From positions 16,724 through 80,723 of IMG/VR virus record IMGVR_UViG_3300036820_000012: 64,000 bases of DNA; one strand, 5' to 3'. The notes below the pieces were generated by a model. The model was given only the letters and a program-made list of their open reading frames with translations, did not search any database and was not told where the DNA came from. Both the position numbers and the translations under genes were made by a program. This DNA comes from a virus. The first letter of the stretch is position 1, and each line of letters opens with the position of its first letter. Shown here piece after piece: positions 49,855 through 58,039 of this stretch.

Positions 49855-50271
49855 CTAGCGGCCGATGAGCTCTATCGAGGTGCCGGTGACGGTGCCGCCG
49901 GAACAGGTCCAGGCGACCTGCCCCCAGCTGCCCAAGACGACGCCAGGCGATCCGTGCAGGCCCGCGGTGACGGTCGTGGCCCCGGCGGCGTCCAGGGTTG
50001 TGGACGCGACCGGGTACGGGTTGCCGGAAACGAACACGTTCAGGACCACGGCGAACGCAGGCGTCCCGGTCACGGCGCCGACGGTGACGTACAGGGTCAC
50101 GTCGGTGACGTCGCGCAGGTCGACCGGGGTCTCGGCGTTGGCCGCCTGCTCGCCTGATCCTGCGGCGATCGTGCCGTACGCGCCCGAATTCCCGGCCGCA
50201 CTGATCGTCGTGCCGGTTCCGGAGCGCGCGAGCGACCAGAGGCCCTTTGAGCGGTGGTCGATGTTGCCCAC
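49855..50271 (-). CDS. Putative head structural protein
   Basis: A 138-residue beta protein: VDLRDVTDVTLYVTVGAVTG and VVLNVFVSGNPYPVASTTLD. It lies between the MuF-like gene and the protein at 49448. Likely a minor capsid or decoration component. Confidence 0.6.
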   Translation of the reverse strand: MGNIDHRSKGLWSLARSGTGTTISAAGNSGAYGTIAAGSGEQAANAETPVDLRDVTDVTLYVTVGAVTGTPAFAVVLNVFVSGNPYPVASTTLDAAGATTVTAGLHGSPGVVLGSWGQVAWTCSGGTVTGTSIELIGR

Positions 50272-50280
50272 GTCCGCCTC

Positions 50281-52368
50281 CTAGGCTGCGAGATAGGCGG
50301 AATAGGCGTCAGCGGGAAGCGGTGAGCGGCCATCCGGGACGATCACGCAGCGGCAGCCGAAGTGATCGGGGCAGGCAGGCATCTCGTCAAGCGGGTACGG
50401 GCCATGAGCCTCGTATCCGTCACAGACGCTGCAGTTATGGACACGAATTCCAGCGGCGTAGAATTCGTGCGCTTGTTCGACTTCGATGTCGTAAACTGGG
50501 ATTGAGCCAATCCCAACGACGCAAAGACTGGTGACCGACCCGTCATGGCAATCCGCTATGAATGCGCTCAGTGCGGCAAGGAATTCACCAGGCATTCCCG
50601 CATCATTGGCAAGCGCGCGTTCTGTGGCCGGGAGTGCTACCAGCGAGCGTCCATCAAGCACCCCGACCGGGAGTGCCCCCAGTGCGGGCGCACCTTCAGT
50701 CCCAGGAAGGGATCGCGATCCGGCCCTCGTACCGGCAACCCGAACCGGGCCTACTGCACTCGCGAATGCTACGAAGCCAGCCGTGTCAACTCGGTCACCA
50801 AGACGTGTCCCGTCTGCGGCAAGGACTTCACTATCACGAAGGGTGCCATCGCTGACCGGTACAGGAGATGCTCGGCCGCTTGCAGGGACATTGATGCGAT
50901 CTACGTTGACTGCGAGCGGTGCGGCAAGCGGTTCCGGGCCGAGAAGCATCTCAACCGCCGCCACTGCTCCGAGGAATGCCGGCGACCGCCTGTCTACGTG
51001 ACCTGCATGACGTGCGGCGAAGAATTCCGCCCAACCCCCAGCGAGGCTGCCGGGCGCCGGTTCTGCTCCGTGGCGTGCTATCGGCGGTTCCGGGGCGAGA
51101 CGACCCTCGAAGCCAAGATCCGCGTCTGCCTTGAGGGACTCGGCATCGACTTCGAGCAGGAGATCCCGGTCGGCCGATGGGCAGTCGACTTCGCGCTGCG
51201 GTCGCACATGATCGCCATTGAGGCTGACGGCGACTACTGGCATGAAATCAGCGCCGCGCGGGACCGCAAACGCGATGCGGCTCTGACCCGGCTTGGTTGG
51301 CAGGTCGTGCGCTTCGGTGAAAGCGAGGTGAACGACGCGGCTGACCTTGGCAAGCTCGTTCTCGAGCGTCTGCACGACGTCACCGGGCTGCATCTGGCCG
51401 ATCTCGCGCCAGCCGTCCCGCGTCCAGACGGGGTGATCATCGGTCGCGAGCACCGACCGGCCTTCCGCGTGAATCGCGGTCAGCCCTCCGCCGTACTGGC
51501 GGCAGGTGGCAGCGGCTATACGGTGCTCACCTTGTGGAGTGAGGATGAACTCGCCGCACTGAAGTGACTCGATCGGCCGGTCACCATCGGGCGTCGCCAC
51601 CTTCGTTCCCGCTGGGAAACAAACGCGGTTGTCGCCGGCCGTGACCCAGTTAGCGCGCTCCACGCCGTACTGGGACATCACACTCAGCGCTGACGCCGAG
51701 ATGGACGACGCCATTGAGTGCGTGAGCACTACGCCGAGCGGCTGCGCGGTCCTCAGTGCCGCAGTGATTGCCTTCGCCATCGCGGCAGCCGTGGCACCTG
51801 CGGCGGCCAGGTTCACCAGGACGCCAGCCAGCGCATAGGCGATGCCTGCGGTGATGGCCGTCGCTACCTCGGCGGGTACTGCCTGCCCGGGATTCCGCTG
51901 GCCATCCGCAACGGCAGCGTTCCAGTCGAACGATCCGTCAGCACCTGCCGCAGACGCGGCCACGGCCAGCGTGGAAGCGAATCCCTCGCCAGCGGATGCC
52001 GTGAGGGCCGTCGTGATGGCAGCGAGGAAGTCAGCGAGGTGCGGTGAGTCCGCCGTGCCGGCGAGCATCCCGGACGCCACAGCAGCAGCCAGGGCGCGGA
52101 GTTCCTTCTTGCGCTGCACCGCCGTGTCGCCGTCAGTTGCCGGGGCGGGGCTGCCATCGGAGGTCATGTACGCCTCGCGGCGGAACAGCGCGACCATCGC
52201 AGCCACGTCGAGATCCGCAACCAGCTCAAGCCACGCCTTCGTGACCGCGGCTACCTGTGTGGCGTAGAGCGCGTCCTGGCGGTCGTAGACGTCTTTCCAG
52301 GTTCCGGTGAGCTGCCCCAGGATCAGGGTCGTCTCATCGGTGCTCATGCAGGCAGCAGTCCCGTCCAT
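50281..52368 (-). CDS. MuF-like minor head protein interrupted by an intein
   Basis: A 695-residue continuous ORF. Residues 1-249 are the N-extein, helical, ending YGVERANWVTAGDNRV. Residues 250-645 are an intein. The C-extein (646-695) starts CSVCDGYEAHGPYPLDEM and has HFGCRCVIVP, the Cys-rich C-terminal pattern of Mu F / SPP1 gp7-type proteins. Splicing would give a head protein of about 299 residues. Intein residues 268-608 are antisense to a complete plus-strand nuclease gene. A second ATG at 52347 is a possible start. Confidence 0.85.
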   Translation of the reverse strand: MDGTAACMSTDETTLILGQLTGTWKDVYDRQDALYATQVAAVTKAWLELVADLDVAAMVALFRREAYMTSDGSPAPATDGDTAVQRKKELRALAAAVASGMLAGTADSPHLADFLAAITTALTASAGEGFASTLAVAASAAGADGSFDWNAAVADGQRNPGQAVPAEVATAITAGIAYALAGVLVNLAAAGATAAAMAKAITAALRTAQPLGVVLTHSMASSISASALSVMSQYGVERANWVTAGDNRVCFPAGTKVATPDGDRPIESLQCGEFILTPQGEHRIAAATCRQYGGGLTAIHAEGRSVLATDDHPVWTRDGWREIGQMQPGDVVQTLENELAKVSRVVHLAFTEAHDLPTKPGQSRIAFAVPRGADFMPVVAVSLNGDHVRPQREVDCPSADRDLLLEVDAESLKADADLGFEGRLAPEPPIARHGAEPAPGSLAGGWAEFFAARHAGHVDRRSPAFLGAVAAVEMLLGPEPLAAPLAVNVDRINVPASGRASPVPVSDGTLRDSEVLAADGTRLGDRVDTAGFVAFASAVGPVRVAGTRAGSRSLPGTEGAPALGALPVGVLDGRSLVALPATERALANDAGMPGEFLAALSAFIADCHDGSVTSLCVVGIGSIPVYDIEVEQAHEFYAAGIRVHNCSVCDGYEAHGPYPLDEMPACPDHFGCRCVIVPDGRSPLPADAYSAYLAA
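50434..51621 (-). mobile_element. Intein (Hint domain) in the MuF-like gene
   Basis: 396 residues. Block A: CFPAGTKVATPDG with Cys1. Block B: SVLATDDHPVW with the T-x-x-H motif. Block F: VYDIEVEQAHEFYAAG. Block G: VHN followed by Cys+1. All splicing residues (Cys1, His of block B, penultimate His, terminal Asn, Cys+1) are present. No LAGLIDADG motif is encoded on the intein strand; the middle (about 340-610) is the antisense of a plus-strand nuclease gene. Confidence 0.9.
50545..51567 (+). CDS. Vsr/EDxHD-like homing endonuclease, antisense to the intein
   Basis: A 340-residue protein wholly within the intein on the opposite strand. Five CxxC...CxxxC zinc modules at residues 7-31, 44-75, 88-113, 123-145 and 154-178. 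The nuclease part (185-280) has TTLEAKIRVCLEGLG, WAVDFAL, AIEADGDYWH and DRKRDAALTRLGWQVVRF, the E-D-x-H-D layout of Vsr-like (DUF559-type) enzymes. The last ~55 residues are antisense to intein block B and may be a read-on tail. It probably cuts intein-less alleles. Confidence 0.8.
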   Translation: MAIRYECAQCGKEFTRHSRIIGKRAFCGRECYQRASIKHPDRECPQCGRTFSPRKGSRSGPRTGNPNRAYCTRECYEASRVNSVTKTCPVCGKDFTITKGAIADRYRRCSAACRDIDAIYVDCERCGKRFRAEKHLNRRHCSEECRRPPVYVTCMTCGEEFRPTPSEAAGRRFCSVACYRRFRGETTLEAKIRVCLEGLGIDFEQEIPVGRWAVDFALRSHMIAIEADGDYWHEISAARDRKRDAALTRLGWQVVRFGESEVNDAADLGKLVLERLHDVTGLHLADLAPAVPRPDGVIIGREHRPAFRVNRGQPSAVLAAGGSGYTVLTLWSEDELAALK

Positions 52369-52447
52369 GCGCCCTCTGCTTCCGGCGCTGCGTCACCGCA
52401 GCCGGTGAAACGGAGTGATGACTGCCCTTGCCGGCGCATCGGCCTGC

Positions 52448-52753
52448 TCAGAGCGTCGTGCCGCCTCGGAGCGCCCACCCGGAGGCGTGCGGCGCGATGT
52501 CCTCGCCAGCGATGTGCTCAGCGACAGGGCGAGACGGCCCCAGCGTCCGCAGCATCGTCCAGGCGCATGCCCGGACTGCCTCAAGGTCACGGACGGCCAG
52601 GACGGGGAAACCGCGGACGGTCTCGCCTTCAACCGTTGCGTCCGCGTCCCAGAGGTCGCCGTCGTGGCGGGTGTAGGTGACCATGGCGGGAGGCAGGTGG
52701 GTGGTTTCGAGGACCGGCTCGGGTGTGCCGATGCGGTGCCGCTCGGCGCTCAA
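52448..52753 (-). CDS. Hypothetical protein
   Basis: A 101-residue protein starting with TTG in a TTGA overlap. AMVTYTRHDGDLWDADATVE and VLAVRDLEAVRACAWTMLRT suggest a small alpha/beta protein. It lies between portal and MuF-like genes. Function unknown. Confidence 0.55.
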   Translation of the reverse strand: MSAERHRIGTPEPVLETTHLPPAMVTYTRHDGDLWDADATVEGETVRGFPVLAVRDLEAVRACAWTMLRTLGPSRPVAEHIAGEDIAPHASGWALRGGTTL

Positions 52754-52884
52754 GCGATGACCTTTGACAGGAACGGTGCTGCGGCGGCAGCGGTGAGCGG
52801 CCAGTTAGGCAGGTTCGACGGTTCCCATGCTGGCTGCGTGCCCGGAATGGAATACGGCTGCTCGGGTGGTGGCTGCTGGCTCAC
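52750..52884 (-). CDS. Very small Pro-rich protein
   Basis: A 44-residue ORF with GTG start and a GGGGTGAG upstream. SQQPPPEQPYSIPGTQPAW is followed by a short hydrophobic end. It is coupled to the next gene by TTGA. Function unknown. Confidence 0.5.
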   Translation of the reverse strand: MSQQPPPEQPYSIPGTQPAWEPSNLPNWPLTAAAAAPFLSKVIA

Positions 52885-52888
52885 GAGC

Positions 52889-53083
52889 TCACCCCGCCTC
52901 GTGGATCTCCGTCCAGCCGGCCGGGTACTGGTGGCCGCCTGCCGGGTGGGACGTGACCGCGAACATCAGCGATGTCCCGCGCTCAGCCAGTCGCGTGTTC
53001 ACCTTGTCGACCAGGCGGCGTGCCTGCTCAATGTCGGCGTAGTCCTCGGCGGTGGGGCTGGAGTCAGGTGGCGGCTGGCTCAT
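52889..53083 (-). CDS. Hypothetical protein
   Basis: A 64-residue protein in ATGA overlap with the portal stop. DYADIEQARRLVDKVNTRLA is helical and a strand (SLMFAVTSH) follows. Function unknown. Confidence 0.55.
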   Translation of the reverse strand: MSQPPPDSSPTAEDYADIEQARRLVDKVNTRLAERGTSLMFAVTSHPAGGHQYPAGWTEIHEAG

Positions 53084-54645
53084 CGGCGCTCCGTGAACGC
53101 GCGCCGGAATGACTCAGCGAGGCGGTCCCGGTAGATGCCCTCGGCGCTGCTCACCTGCTTGCCCTTGGCGCCGGGCTTCTTGCCGGTGGCGCCAGGCTTG
53201 GCGTCGTCGTCATCGGGCTTGTCCTGGTCGTCGTCCTGGTCTGCGTCGTCCTTGGCGTCATCGTCCTGGCCTGGCGGTGGCGGGACGGGCAGCAGGCCGC
53301 TTCCGCCCCCGGCCGCAGCCTGGACCAGCGCGGCGGACAGTGCCTTCAGGTCGGACGTCAGGACCATGTTCTGGCGGTTGACGATGAACGCATCGTCGCC
53401 GCCGTCAACGGCAGGCTCGCCGATCTCGGTGCGGTACTTATTCAGGGTGTATGCGCCATCGCGCAGCCGTATGTCACGGATCTGCTCGACGACCATCGAG
53501 TCCCGGTAGTCCACGTCGCCGAACTTGGAATGCCAGTCCTCAACGCCGAAGCCGTTCTTCGCGATGCAGAAGTTCAGCTTCTCCAGGACCAGCTCAGCGA
53601 TTGGCTGGCAGGTGTTGAGCTCAAGCGTTCGGTGCTGCGAATCGCCAGTGCCGCCGCCGAGGTTGCCCGACTCGATGACCATCGCCTCAGCCGGCGGGAC
53701 GCCGTACTGGGCCAGGATCTCGTCGCGCGCCGATTCCTTCGCCGACAGGACATCGGTTAGCTTGCCGGTCTGCAGTTCCTGGAGCGTCGCCCCGCCGCGG
53801 GTCATCCACGGGACGCCGATGTTGCGCGACCCGAGGTTCTGCGCGGCGGCCTGGTTGCGCCACTTCTCGAGCTCGGTCTCGCTCCTGGTGGCGGGGAAGT
53901 CGGCGTGCAGCGCCGGCGGCAGGCCTTTCCTCAACATCTCTTTTTCCGTGGCCGCAGCGAACAGCCAGATCGTGATCGGTGTCATCGCGGCGTGCGTCGG
54001 GCCGATGCCGAACACGCCCGGCCGGGCCGAGTCCAGCGAGATGTGGATGACCTCGCGCTCCTCGAAGACCGCCCGCTGGCCGTAGTCGGTGACCTGCACG
54101 TAGCGCAGCACCTTGCCGTGCTCGTCGGCGACGGGGGTAGTGGTCGGGCAGTCGAGGTTGTACAGCGCGATCGGCTGGCTGCCAGACCAGACGACCTCGA
54201 GGTATGCGTCGCCGAACACGAGCAGGTCAGCGATCAGGTTCCGCAGCAGCTGGCGGATGTCCTGCGTCGGGTTGCAGAACGAGTAGAACCGCTCCAGGGC
54301 GACGACGGCCGGGGGCTTGTCCGGCATCTTCTGGTCGCCTTCGCCCTCGTCAGCGTCCCAGTCGCTGACAAGACCGCCGGCCGTAATCGTTCGGGCGATG
54401 ACCTGCACGCACGTCCACGACCACGGGCAGGTCAAATACGCCTGCCACAGTTCCTGCAGGGTGGAGCGCCGGTCGGTGCCGGTCGCCTCGCCCATCGTGG
54501 CTGACTGCTCGTTTATCCCGCCCTGCGGGATGCCCGGGATGAACCCGGACCGCTCTGGGAGGGTGGTCCGCTGAGCCGGGGCGCGCGACTTCGCTACCTC
54601 GGTGACGCCTTCGCGTTCACGGCGCAGCGAGGGAAGGAAGCGCAC
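53080..54645 (-). CDS. Portal protein
   Basis: A 521-residue protein starting with GTG after GGGAGG. WQAYLTCPWSWTCVQVIART, NLIADLLVFGDAYLEVVWSG, PIALYNLDCPTT and FGIGPTHAAMTPITIW follow the usual portal core, and the C-terminus is acidic and basic low complexity (DDDQDKPDDDDAKPG). It is next to terminase. The portal forms the DNA entry ring at the capsid vertex. Confidence 0.85.
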   Translation of the reverse strand: MRFLPSLRREREGVTEVAKSRAPAQRTTLPERSGFIPGIPQGGINEQSATMGEATGTDRRSTLQELWQAYLTCPWSWTCVQVIARTITAGGLVSDWDADEGEGDQKMPDKPPAVVALERFYSFCNPTQDIRQLLRNLIADLLVFGDAYLEVVWSGSQPIALYNLDCPTTTPVADEHGKVLRYVQVTDYGQRAVFEEREVIHISLDSARPGVFGIGPTHAAMTPITIWLFAAATEKEMLRKGLPPALHADFPATRSETELEKWRNQAAAQNLGSRNIGVPWMTRGGATLQELQTGKLTDVLSAKESARDEILAQYGVPPAEAMVIESGNLGGGTGDSQHRTLELNTCQPIAELVLEKLNFCIAKNGFGVEDWHSKFGDVDYRDSMVVEQIRDIRLRDGAYTLNKYRTEIGEPAVDGGDDAFIVNRQNMVLTSDLKALSAALVQAAAGGGSGLLPVPPPPGQDDDAKDDADQDDDQDKPDDDDAKPGATGKKPGAKGKQVSSAEGIYRDRLAESFRRAFTERR

Positions 54646-54717
54646 TCGTCCTCCCGGGAGCTACCGGCCAGTACGGGTGCCGACCTGCATCGACCCGGGA
54701 AGATGTCGGGATATGGG

Positions 54718-56250
54718 CTAGGCGCCGAACGGGGACCGCTGCACAGTGCCCCGTCGCGGGTCGCGCTCCACGGTGACCGGCTGCTCCCACGGGGCCGCAT
54801 ACTGGTCTGGCCGTACCGCCCAGGTGCCCCTGGCGTCCAGTACCTCGGCGATGCCGGGAGTGGGAGTGGCGCCGAGCGTGGGGAAGTCGGGGCCGCCGCC
54901 GAGGTTCAGCAGCACGTACCTGGTCGCGTCAGCGAGGTGGTCGGGAGCGCGGGTGTCGGCGTCTTCCGGGTCGCCCGTGGGGGCGTGCGGGAGGCTTTCC
55001 ATCTCCGCGTACCAGTTACGGCAGGTGGTGAAGACATGCAATTTCGGGCAATCGTCCCAGCCTTGCGCACGATGATGCGGGCACGCCGGGGCGTCTTTGA
55101 GGTATGAGTGGATGCGCTGCCAGCCCGCGATGCGCGACCCGGGGCCCTTCCCGGCCGCGCTGAGGTGGCAGCCCTCGTCGGCGTAGACATCGGCGATCGG
55201 CTTGGCGTCACCCCGGACCGCCCACATCGCATCATCTGCGTAGCGGACCGCGACCTGCTCGCCGGCTTCGGCGGCAAGGATGCGTTTCGCCTGGTCGGCC
55301 TCGCCGACGCCGGGCTGATACGCCTCGCGGTAGCACCACAGCCGGCCGTCTTCGTCCTCGGCGATCCAGATGACCGCCCATGGCGCGGTGTAGCCCCAGT
55401 CCACGCCTGCGTACCTGCGCCATGACTCCGGGATGCTGAACGGCTGGACGACGTGCCGGTCCCACGACAGTTCCGGGAACACCTGGCCCTCGAAAGTGGA
55501 CCAGTCGCCGTCTTCGTAAGCTTTCCGCAGCCTTTCGGGCAGGCCGGACAGCGCTTTGCGGTAGTCCTCACCCAGCTGCGGCGTATCGGCCAGCCTCGCC
55601 TGGATGAAGATCCGGCGCCGGCCGTACCGGTCGGTGATCTCGGTCTCGCCGTGCCGGGTCGCGTCGATAAAGTCGCGCTTCACCGCGGCGTGAGCAACCT
55701 GCCCCGGGTTGGTGGCGCTGCGGATTCCCAGGCACGGCACGCCGAGCACGCCGGAACGCACCCGGGAGTACAGCAGGTCGGTGACCTCGGCGGGGATGGT
55801 TGTGCGCTCGTCGATCACCAGCAGGTTGATCTCCGCCGACAGCAGCGCGGACGCTTCCTGCAGGTTCTTGGCGTGACCGAACGTCAGCGAGGACCCTGTG
55901 AGCATCGTGAGCTCGTACTTGCTCTCATTCCACCGGGCGCCGATCGTCTTCGCGTACCCGTAACGCGCGAGCATCCGCAGCACGGACTGCTGCAGTTCGG
56001 GGAAGGTGCGCCGGAACCAGAACGCCTGCAGCCCCGGATACCGGGAACAGGCACGCAGGGTGTACATGAGCAGGCTCGTGGATTTAGAGCCGCCAGCCGC
56101 GCCACCGTAAAGGACATCCAGGTTCTCATCCGGCAGATCCAGGAAACGTGTCTGCGGGCCCGGGTTCGGGACGAACCCCAGCCGGTCGAAAACGTCGTCC
56201 CGCGGCGGCTCAAACGCTGCAGCTGCTGCTTCCAGCCATTGCACGGTCAT
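54718..56250 (-). CDS. Terminase large subunit
   Basis: A 510-residue protein. Walker A: YGGAAGGSKSTSLL at 48-61. Walker B-like: INLLVIDERTTIP. The nuclease domain begins YAGVDWGYTAPWAVIWIA with acidic metal ligands, and HLADATRYVLL occurs near the end. It packages DNA through the portal. Start and terminase small subunit stop overlap as TGATG. Confidence 0.9.
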   Translation of the reverse strand: MTVQWLEAAAAAFEPPRDDVFDRLGFVPNPGPQTRFLDLPDENLDVLYGGAAGGSKSTSLLMYTLRACSRYPGLQAFWFRRTFPELQQSVLRMLARYGYAKTIGARWNESKYELTMLTGSSLTFGHAKNLQEASALLSAEINLLVIDERTTIPAEVTDLLYSRVRSGVLGVPCLGIRSATNPGQVAHAAVKRDFIDATRHGETEITDRYGRRRIFIQARLADTPQLGEDYRKALSGLPERLRKAYEDGDWSTFEGQVFPELSWDRHVVQPFSIPESWRRYAGVDWGYTAPWAVIWIAEDEDGRLWCYREAYQPGVGEADQAKRILAAEAGEQVAVRYADDAMWAVRGDAKPIADVYADEGCHLSAAGKGPGSRIAGWQRIHSYLKDAPACPHHRAQGWDDCPKLHVFTTCRNWYAEMESLPHAPTGDPEDADTRAPDHLADATRYVLLNLGGGPDFPTLGATPTPGIAEVLDARGTWAVRPDQYAAPWEQPVTVERDPRRGTVQRSPFGA

Positions 56251-56891
56251 CAGTTCAGGCTCAGTGACGCGGCAGCACGCCGAAGCTCCTCCGGCACCAC
56301 CACGGCAGCGAGACGGGACTGCACGTCCGACAGGTCCAGGCGCCCGAGGATGCGGCGGAACACGTCCACCACGATCTGCCCCTGCGCCTCGGCCAGCTTG
56401 ACGCGGCGCTCCTCGAGCCCAGCCGAGATCGCAGCCTTGCAGACGTCAACCAGGTGCTTGCGCTCGCGGTAGTAGAGCTCCAGCCACATGTTCACCGCTG
56501 CCGAACGGGTGACATCTGTGCCGGCGAACTCTGTCGCGTTCTTCTCCGCTTCCTCGGTGACGCCCCAGACCAGATCCCCGGACTCCAGGGCGCTGACCTG
56601 CTCACGCAGCCACATCACATGCCCGGCGGTCCACTGAACCTCTTCGAGCAGCGCATCCGTGGCGTTGATGTCCCGGCGCAGGCCGTAGGTGACGACCGCA
56701 GCTTCCGCCGCTTGCATCGCCTTGGCTGCCGCAATGGCCGGCGCGGCCTTCTTCCCCAGGTGCATCCGGCACTTGTCGCTGCCGCGCACCAGCCGGTGGC
56801 TGTGGCAGTCGCCCCGGCCGCTCTTGCGGGGACTGACACACTCCCACCGCTGATGCTCGTCGCACCAGCGGCCCCGGTCAGGAGATTGCAT
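56250..56891 (-). CDS. Putative terminase small subunit
   Basis: A 213-residue protein with GGGAGG before ATG. N-terminal zinc knuckle (WCDEHQRWECVSP, GDCHSH and KCRMHLG), then helical segments (TDALLEEVQWTAGHVMWLRE). Located directly before the large subunit. Similar zinc-headed helical proteins act as small terminases in actinophages. It would bind the packaging site. Confidence 0.7.
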   Translation of the reverse strand: MQSPDRGRWCDEHQRWECVSPRKSGRGDCHSHRLVRGSDKCRMHLGKKAAPAIAAAKAMQAAEAAVVTYGLRRDINATDALLEEVQWTAGHVMWLREQVSALESGDLVWGVTEEAEKNATEFAGTDVTRSAAVNMWLELYYRERKHLVDVCKAAISAGLEERRVKLAEAQGQIVVDVFRRILGRLDLSDVQSRLAAVVVPEELRRAAASLSLN

Positions 56892-56930
56892 GCGGGACGC
56901 CTCCCGGCCAGGTTCGCATGGGGAGACCGC

Positions 56931-57044
56931 TTAGCCTGCGTCGTCCTGCACATCGGTTCCGCAGCACTGGCACCGGGAAGAAGTGCAGGCGCCCTGGAGG
57001 TCTGTGCAGTCACCTCTTTGGCAGGGCTTGCAGACGAACTCCAC
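56931..57044 (-). CDS. Very small Cys-rich protein
   Basis: A 37-residue ORF starting with GTG: FVCKPCQRGDCTDLQGACTS and RCQCCG contain eight cysteines. It probably binds two zinc ions. It lies between the terminase genes and the preceding operon. Real-gene support is its composition and fit in the run. Confidence 0.55.
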   Translation of the reverse strand: MEFVCKPCQRGDCTDLQGACTSSRCQCCGTDVQDDAG

Positions 57045-57047
57045 GCC

Positions 57048-57317
57048 TCAGGCTCCCGGCACGCCAGGGTCTGGCTGCGGCTCCGGAGCGAGCTCGGGCG
57101 CGGGTTCCGGCTGCGCGGGTGCATGATCGCTGGCGAAGTGGTCGATGGCCATCTTCACCTGGTCGGCTGCGTTCTGCGCCCACGCGGGCGGCACACCTGC
57201 TGCGGTCATGGCCGAGTAGATCGCAGCGTCGATTGCCGGGGCGCTGGCCTCGGCTTCACGCACCGCGTCCTCCACGAATGCCTTCAGCCTGGTCTCGAGG
57301 CCTTCGAGCACGCTCAC
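57048..57317 (-). CDS. Small helical protein
   Basis: An 89-residue protein with AAGGAGGAG just before the GTG at 57317. SVLEGLETRLKAFVEDAVRE is helical, and the C-terminus is a Pro/Glu tail. Overlaps the upstream ORF's stop by 4 bases. Function unknown. Confidence 0.6.
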   Translation of the reverse strand: MSVLEGLETRLKAFVEDAVREAEASAPAIDAAIYSAMTAAGVPPAWAQNAADQVKMAIDHFASDHAPAQPEPAPELAPEPQPDPGVPGA

Positions 57318-57424
57318 GGCTCCTCCTTGGGTGGCGGGTCGCGGCGCAGTACCTCGTTGGCGAGCGAGATGAGCTCGGCTGCCTGCTCGGTGAGGCGGTC
57401 GGCCAGCCGCTGGCTGTCGGTCAC
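57314..57424 (-). CDS. Very small helical protein
   Basis: A 36-residue ORF: GTG start, TDSQRLADRLTEQAAELISL, Lys/Glu end. GTGA overlap with the next gene supports translation. Function unknown. Confidence 0.5.
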   Translation of the reverse strand: MTDSQRLADRLTEQAAELISLANEVLRRDPPPKEEP

Positions 57425-57430
57425 TGGGAC

Positions 57431-58039
57431 CTAGCTCGCCGGAGGGGTGGCGGGGGCCTCGGGCGACGGGGTGCCGGGGACGATGCCCACGGTCACGGCC
57501 TCGGAAGCCTGAACGATCACGGCTTCGGCGCCGTTCAGGACCGACGTGGACCCGTCCGGGTTGGTGATCGTCACCGCGACCGACACCAGGAGGTTGGAGT
57601 CGGGGGCGCCGGCGGACAGGACCGCGGTCGTGGTGTCCGCTGACGGGGTAAGCACCGCACCCGTGGAGTCGGGGTCGGCCAGGGTCCACGCGGCGGAGAA
57701 ACCGGCGGGAAGCGGAACTACTGCATTCTGGACGTCGAGCCCGGTCAGGGTGAACGGTACGGAATCGGCGTCGGACAGGTCGAAAGTGGTGGTCATCGGA
57801 GTGGTTCCTTCCGGGTAAGGCGTGCCTGGGGTGATGCCCACGGACACGGCTTTGAGTGAGTCCCGGCAGCGGAGCCACCGGTAAGCCTGATCGGCGAGGC
57901 TGAGCCAGACCCGGCGGGAGTCGTCGCCCTGCCACGGCCACGCCTCATCGCTGGAGCATGAGGCAGCGAGACCGGTGGCCATGTCGAGAGCGGCGCGGCG
58001 GTCAAGAGCATCAGCGAGGAGATACGCCTCGTCGCTCAC
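57431..58039 (-). CDS. Two-part protein with Ig-like domain
   Basis: A 202-residue ORF. Residues 1-66 are helical (DEAYLLADALDRRAALDMAT). Residues 82-185 are an Ig-like domain (TFDLSDADSVPFTLTGLDVQ, SVAVTITNPDGSTSVLNG). An ATG at 57796 with GGAAGGAA upstream could start the Ig-like part alone. VGITPGTPYPE and VGIVPGTPSPE occur at both ends of that domain. Virion decoration is possible. Confidence 0.55.
   Translation of the reverse strand: MSDEAYLLADALDRRAALDMATGLAASCSSDEAWPWQGDDSRRVWLSLADQAYRWLRCRDSLKAVSVGITPGTPYPEGTTPMTTTFDLSDADSVPFTLTGLDVQNAVVPLPAGFSAAWTLADPDSTGAVLTPSADTTTAVLSAGAPDSNLLVSVAVTITNPDGSTSVLNGAEAVIVQASEAVTVGIVPGTPSPEAPATPPAS

Noticed and set aside
50545-51567. Treating the plus-strand nuclease as a shadow of the intein ORF
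   Set aside because: Five regularly spaced zinc modules plus a coherent nuclease core would not arise by chance in an antisense frame; the intein linker on the other strand has no such features.
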